Part shown: piece by piece, positions 58,960 through 64,000 of the stretch
How the letters are laid out: the number at the start of each line of letters is the position of its first letter
How positions within the stretch are numbered: position 1 is the stretch's first letter
Origin: Saccharina japonica
Lineage: Eukaryota > Sar > Phaeophyceae > Laminariales > Laminariaceae
Reading direction: 5' to 3'
Length of the DNA: 64,000 bases
Assembly: GCA_008828725.1 (NCBI GenBank)
Contig: MEHQ01002101.1
Span: 1 to 64,000 of the forward strand
Notes under the pieces: generated by a model
What the model was told of the DNA's origin: nothing
Database searches by the model: none
Seen by the model: only the letters and a program-made list of their open reading frames with translations
Program-made: the position numbers and the translations under genes

Positions 58960-59276
58960 CCATCCCATTTATTATCTTCGCCCTTCTACTATCTCTCCCT
59001 CTTTAGTCGTAGTCGTAACTCAGATCCGGGGTCACTAAGTAGGCTCTTCTCCCCCTCCCCACTACGGTACGCGCCTTGCATTTTTATCGCGAGAAGATTT
59101 TAGCATTTTCTTCCCTCGTCAACTCTCGTCGAATCGTGCTTACCCACGCTATACTATGCGCTCTCGACAGTTGGTGTCATTTTGAGAATAAAAATCTCCA
59201 TACGGAGACTCGAACCCTCGACTTCCAACTCAACAGGCTTCGTGGTTACCTGCTGAACCACCAGGGCGACCGGCAT
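58960..59276 (-). mobile_element. tRNA-headed SINE, independent copy
   Basis: The head on the minus strand (GCCCTGGTGGTTCAGCAGGT ... GAGGGTTCGAGTCTCC) keeps better tRNA boxes. The body (GTGACCCCGGATCTGAG..., ATAATAAATGGG) matches the copies in segment X, with differences throughout. Confidence 0.75.
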
Positions 59277-59448
59277 TAGCATGGACGTGATCCGTCCTGG
59301 TGAGGAGGTGGGGCTACAACGTCAGCCGATTGGTGGTTCTTAGTGCCCGCAGCAGCGATGGCAACTGCAGCATATTACTACTGCTGTACTACACAAGAGC
59401 TGTGTACTGGTACTCGTGTCGTATCATACGATGGTACCTCCTGGTATG

Positions 59449-59575
59449 GAGTGTGTGTATTCTTCACATCAAACCTTCCTTTCTACCCGTCGACATCCAG
59501 CACACCCAGTGTTCGTGCCGATTCTTCATCCTAAAAAGGTACCAGTTCTGTGGTCACAAAACTACGACACAGAGA
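59449..59575 (-). mobile_element. Retroelement 3' end, inverted copy
   Basis: TTCTTCACATCAAACC, ATCCAGCACACCCAGTG and CCAGTTCTGTGGTCACA are the reverse complement of the 23072-23208 copy. Confidence 0.65.
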
Positions 59576-60054
59576 TGCTACGCTCAGTGCAGTAAGAGCA
59601 CGGACAGGCCACAGGTGCCAAGGGAAGTATTTGCTGTTACGTGTGACTATAATAATCAGGACCCATCACCTACACTAAAACCTATATATATATTCATGAA
59701 TTTTACTAAGAAAAAGTTGGTCATCATTATTATGCTCCCCCGTAGCACCAGGTACCCTGGTACATATTACGACGACAAACGAGTATATACGGGTACCGGT
59801 ATGTACGTACGAGTAGCACACCACGAAAAAAACAATCCCATGGCGTAACGATACAACGAAAAATACAGTAGTGCAACACAACAAAAAATGGAATTCCGAC
59901 GATTTTTGGATTCAGAAACATTTTCAGTCAAAAAGTGTCAAAAACATGGTGCACCGTTCGATACATCCATTCCTAGTTTATAATGCAGAAAGCTTCACGG
60001 ATGGTCCTACTATTGATAGAGGGAGTCGGGACAAATTACCTACAGCGGGGGCAA

Positions 60055-60335
60055 CTGGAGTACTTAAGAGTACTGGCAGTATTTCGGGAGTATAAACTGC
60101 GAGTACTCGCAGTATTTACGTGCGGGTTCAATACTCTTGGTACTCTGAGAACTTCAAGTATTTCGGTTGTTTGTACTGTAGGGTACTGCTTGGACTCGGG
60201 GTTCTGTACTACCCATACTCCCAGTACTCGCAGTATTTGGGCCTTCAGTACTGCTCATATCCCCAGTAATACTCGCAGTATTTAGGCCGCCAGTACTGCA
60301 ATACTCTCAGTACTCGGAGTACCTAATATTCTCCA
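60055..60335. repeat. AGTACTC/GTATTT palindromic array, outlying block
   Basis: Repeats of TACTCGCAGTATTT and CAGTACTG in ~42-bp periodicity, like the main arrays at 62230-63850. Confidence 0.75.
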
Positions 60336-61130
60336 TATTTCGACCAGTGCATCAAGTATGCTGGGAGCATCTGTGGATGATTGGAAACAAGGGTACCGAG
60401 ATGACTCTTTGCTTGCTGCTGCTACTGCTGCTGCAGCTTGTGCCGTACGAGGTGCACCAAATCAGGAACACAACACGGGAACCATGCAACACTACCCCTA
60501 CTACTCGTACTACTACTACTGAAACGCTACCCCCCCTCCGCTGCTCGCGTCTCGAAAAAATCCCTCATGTCCGCGTATTGCACTGCTGGCGTAGAGGCAC
60601 GCGCTGATGAATGCCGTCCTGGGGTTGCGTACTGCTGTCCGGAGGTATAATACTACCGTATCCGAAGCATGCACACCTCCGACCTCCGACAGATCATGAT
60701 CTTACAATTACAAGTAGATCTACTATTAATACTGTCTGCTTTAAGTTCCTCACCTGCCACTGTGAGAGTTTGGGCAGGATCTGCATATCAGGTACATCAC
60801 AAGAAACATGTGCTACGGTAGCTCATGCAGGTTATACGGCTCCCACCCGGCAACATGAGCTAATCATGTAGATCAAGGATGTATCTGCCCTGAAAGACCT
60901 AGATCATCAAGTGGGAATGATCTATATGATCTGTATGATCTGTCCGAGGTATGCAGTGGGCGCCGGCGAATGCCGGCACCCATGCGGAGTCCTTGTACAC
61001 TTCAGTACACACCCCAGGGTGGTATTGATTGCTTTGAACTTTGAACCCAGAGGAGGGAATCGCTCAGGGATATTATCGATCAGTCGAAAAGGACCACACC
61101 CAACACTCACCACACAGCCCTCCTTGAACG

Positions 61131-62163
61131 ATGGCATTTGCTTCTGGCCTTATTGTGTCCGCAGTTCTGCTTCTGGGAGCATGTACACCCTGGATGGCAG
61201 CACCGAGATGTCTCTGCGATAGGCATTATGTTTTGCTGATGGTGTTGGCGATTTCAGGTAAACGGGTGTTCAATATTTTTTCGCGGGATGTTACACCGGG
61301 GCTGCGAACGTCATACACCCCCCCCGGTAGATGCGTCTTCTCAGCTCTCTGTTTTACCTGCTGCCCCAGATGTGCGCACCTTTGTGCTTGCTCTGAGGGT
61401 CCTACACACTCATAGTTAGGCTGTGGCCCAATCTGCCCTGGCAAGCTCTATCCCTTTTCCCAAGGAATCCTTCGCGCCTGATCTTCACGCAGCTCTCAAG
61501 ATCGCGCTCAGCGGTTACCCGCGTATCAAACGTATACTACGGATTTCGAAAATGGATGCGGCATCACCGGATGCGGCAGCACGCGATCGGCCGGCCAGTC
61601 TCGGAGGGCAGTACGAGAAACTCCTTGCAACGGTCGGCAATCTGCAGGGTGACTTGCAGCGAACTGTCGGGGTTTGCCAGGTATGGCTGATGCTTATCGC
61701 AAGGGTTGTAGCACAGCCGAGGGAAGCGTATCGTACGAGTATGTTGAATCAGTATCATAGTCTATGTATAATAGTCGTGGAGGTTTTCAAAAATGCTTTT
61801 GAAAACGGACAGCAAGCAGTATCGGTTGGCAGTACATACGAGTACTATTAATAGTGCTGCTGCTGTATATGTATGCAGTACTCGTAGTACTCATTGTAAA
61901 TAGTACGTACTGTCGTACTCGTAGTACGTACGTACGTGTATGATAAAAACCGATGACATATCATAAAGCAGCATACGTCAGGAGTATATACAGATATACA
62001 GAGGGTCTACGACTAGACTTTGCATGGCAACATGTCCTGGGCCTTGGGAGGGCTATATCTGATACGGCGCTACGTATACGGATGCGGTGCTGAGGTCATG
62101 GTTGAGCCGCCTGTGAAAATATTTACACAGTTTTGCGTCGATGCAAACCTTGGTGTGGAGGAG
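61131..62163 (+). pseudogene. Secreted protein gene of unknown family, with an in-frame TAG (broken or mis-sequenced)
   Basis: Exon 1 (61131-61257) starts at ATG and encodes a clear signal peptide (MAFASGLIVSAVLLLGAC), ending at GTAAAC in phase 1. Exon 2 begins after a strong acceptor (CTGCTGCCCCAG) at 61370 and stays in phase to a GTATGG donor at 61681. It reads VRTFVLALR... and later GGQYEKLLATVGNLQGDLQR. A single TAG at 61417-61419 interrupts this frame. A possible third exon is 62095-62163 (VEPPVKIFTQFCVDANLG), donor GTACGC. The gene would continue into the palindrome-rich repeat region and perhaps past the window. The TAG could be a real disabling mutation, a base error, or a sign that splicing instead uses the TTAG at 61416-61419 as acceptor, which would break the phase with exon 1. 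Family not recognised. Confidence 0.4.
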
Positions 62164-62224
62164 GTACGCTTAAGGTTGATCATAAGCGTCCACTTGTCGT
62201 ACATAAACGTCGCATGGTTCCACA

Positions 62225-62745
62225 GCTGCTCCCAGTATACTTCATACTCCGAATATACTCGGGAGTATCGAGTACATTTCTTACTCCGAGTACACACTAT
62301 TACGGGGTGGGCTAATGTAGTAAATAGGACCTACGGTATACACAAAAACCTATATATTTCCCTATTTTTACCAACAACATTTGGTCCTATTTACTATGCC
62401 CCCCCGTAATACGTACACAGATAGATGCCCCATACTCCGAGTATACTCGGAGTATCGAGTATTTTTCGTGCTCCGAGTACTGCGAGTATAAGAGTACTGG
62501 CGTCCTAAATACTGCGAGCACTGGGAGTATGAGCAGTACTGAAGGTCCAAATACTGCGAGTACTGGGAGTATGGTCAGTACAGAACCCCGAGTACAAGCA
62601 GTACCCGCAGTATCGAAGCCCGAAACACTCGGAGTATCAGGCAGTATCCGCAGTACAGAACCTTGAAATACTGCGAGTACACAAAGTACTTGAAGCGTTT
62701 TTTCTCGAAAATACTCTAATTACACTTCCAGGTACTGGGAGCATC
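62225..62745. repeat. TACTCGGAGTA palindromic arrays, block 1
   Basis: Dense TACTCGGAGTAT, TACTGCGAGTACTGGGAGTA and similar near-palindromes with ~42-bp unit spacing. It begins at CAGCTGCTCCCAGTATACTT and ends at CAGGTACTGGGAGCATCTGT. A short spacer at 62310-62400 holds a hairpin-like GGGTGGGC...TACTATGCCCCC pair. Confidence 0.75.
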
Positions 62746-62755
62746 TGTGAAATGT

Positions 62756-63102
62756 AAAATGATGCACAGATGCTCCCAGTATACTCGGAGTATCGAGTAC
62801 ATTTCGTACTTCGAGTACTGAGAGTAACAGAGTACTGGCGGCCTAAATACTGCGAGTACTGGGAGTATAAGCAGTAACGAAAGCCCAAATACTGCGAGTA
62901 CAAGGATTACCCGCAGCATCGGACCCCCAAATACTTGGAGTATTGGCAGTATCCGCAGTACAGAACCTCGAAATATTTCAAGCGCTCGCACTATCCGCAG
63001 TACATAAACCCGAAATATTGCGAGTACACGACGTATCTGAAGTATTTTTTCTCGGAAATTCTTTACTTTACTCCCAGGTACTGGGAGCATCTTTGCACAG
63101 GT
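62756..63102. mobile_element. Foldback unit with GATGCTCCCAGTA ends
   Basis: About 347 bp bounded by TGCACAGATGCTCCCAGTA and TACTGGGAGCATCTTTGCA. The interior is a palindromic array. Together with the previous block's end it makes a 17-bp-arm hairpin at 62732-62780. Confidence 0.65.
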
Positions 63103-63870
63103 TGTCCGAGTACCTTGGAGTAAAGTCCCGAGTATTGGAGATAAATTACTTCAGGTACTTCGTGTACTCGGAGTATTGCGGGGTTCGATACTCCGGATAC
63201 TGCTCGTACTCGGAGTATTTCGGGTATGAACACTCTCGATACTGCTTTACTCGGAGTATTTCCGGGTCCGATACTGCGGGTACTCCTTGTACTCCGAGTA
63301 TTTGGGGCTTCAGTACTGCTCATACTCCAAGTACTCCGAGTATTCAGGCCGCTAATACTATTATACTCTTAAGTACTCGGAATACGAAATGTACTCGATA
63401 CTCGGAGTATACTCGGAGTGTGAAGTACGTTAGAAGCATCTTTGCATCATTTTAAAGACTCGGCCGTCATTCCTCCCAGGTCTTGGGAACATGTGACTGG
63501 CGTTTATAGCATTTAAAAAATCACAGATGCTCCCATCACCTCGGAATATAATTAGATTATTTTCGAGAAAAAAAACTTCAGGTACTTTGTGTACTCGCAG
63601 TATTTCGGTGTCCAATACTTTCGATACTCGGAGTACTCCGAGTAATTTAGATGTTTTCACTCCGAGTACTGCTTGTACTCGAGTATAAGTACTGCTCATA
63701 CTCCCAGTACTCGGAGTATTTGGGCCTTCAGTACTGCTCATACTCCAAGTACTCCGAGTATTTAGGCCACCAGTACTCTAATACTCTCAGTACTCGGAGT
63801 ACGAAAAATACTCGATATACTCGGAGTATCGAGTATACTCGGACAATCTGTGCATCTTTGCATGGTTTAT
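63103..63870. repeat. TACTCGGAGTA palindromic arrays, blocks 3 and 4
   Basis: Two more arrays, 63103-63440 and 63515-63866, each ending near GCATCTTTGCAT and preceded by TTTCTCG-type links. They are in the opposite sense to 62756-63102. A spacer at 63445-63515 (CTCGGCCGTCATTCCTCCCA) separates them. Confidence 0.68.
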
Positions 63871-64000
63871 GGTTCATGTCTCATGTCCCGAACCTCCCTC
63901 CAACTTTTATAAGATTCCTCACGTTGCAGCCAAACCTCCCGTCAACTATTAAATAAACACGATCCCTCGTGTTATAGAGTCAACGGCCATTGGGCAGATC

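Noticed and set aside
60355..60522. 55-codon frame ending in a poly-Tyr run
   Set aside because: It starts inside the GCATCTGTG end of a palindromic repeat and its end is a (TAC)n tract; likely chance.
1..64000. CRISPR array, prophage, operon or bacterial defence system
   Set aside because: The sequence is spliced eukaryotic DNA; tandem repeats here have no spacer structure and no associated genes.

Overview
This is intron-rich nuclear DNA of a eukaryote. Exons are short (about 60-900 bp), GC-rich at third codon positions, and split by 0.1-3.6 kb introns with GTRAGT-type donors and CAG/TAG acceptors. Genes are sparse in a sea of repeats. Long poly-C/poly-G runs, CTG/CAA/CAAA microsatellites, many small DNA transposons and large introns recall algal stramenopile genomes such as brown algae. 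That placement is an impression, not a result. One assembly gap of 629 N lies at 17046-17674.

Four genes could be rebuilt by hand with consistent intron phases and recognisable products. (1) 736-10730 (+) is a six-exon four-helix membrane protein of the MARVEL/tetraspan type. (2) 37501-43221 (+) is a seven-exon RecA/RAD51-family protein matching XRCC2 from the N-terminus through Walker A, Walker B and the C-terminal region. (3) 45891-51457 (-) and (4) 55045-58385 (-) are two tandem SET-MYND (SMYD-type) lysine methyltransferase genes. They share the same four-exon layout, the same intron phases (2,0,2) and a last exon of exactly 436 bp, so they are an old tandem duplicate. Weaker partial gene models are given at 16832-16942 (-), 19315-19438 (+), 20105-20257 (-, TPR-like), 21347-22887 (-) and 61131-62163 (+, secreted, with one in-frame stop).

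Most of the rest is mobile or repetitive DNA, and several families can be defined by terminal inverted repeats and target duplications: TA-flanked Tc1/mariner-type MITEs, ~80 bp Stowaway-like MITEs, GGGCCC-ended Harbinger-like elements, an 866 bp Mutator-like element with a perfect 9-bp duplication, and 88-bp TTAA-flanked mini-elements. There is also a tRNA-headed SINE, a retroelement 3' end with a (CAA)n tail, and a family bounded by poly-C tracts. Two structures stand out. One is a 5.5 kb complex at 25710-31260, in which a 1.32 kb segment occurs three times in alternating orientation and an 800 bp segment occurs in both orientations. The other is the last 4 kb, packed with TACTCGGAGTA-type palindromic arrays in ~340 bp foldback units.

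I see no operon, CRISPR array, rRNA gene or intact canonical tRNA gene. No coherent new multi-gene system is visible. The most unusual features are repeat architectures.
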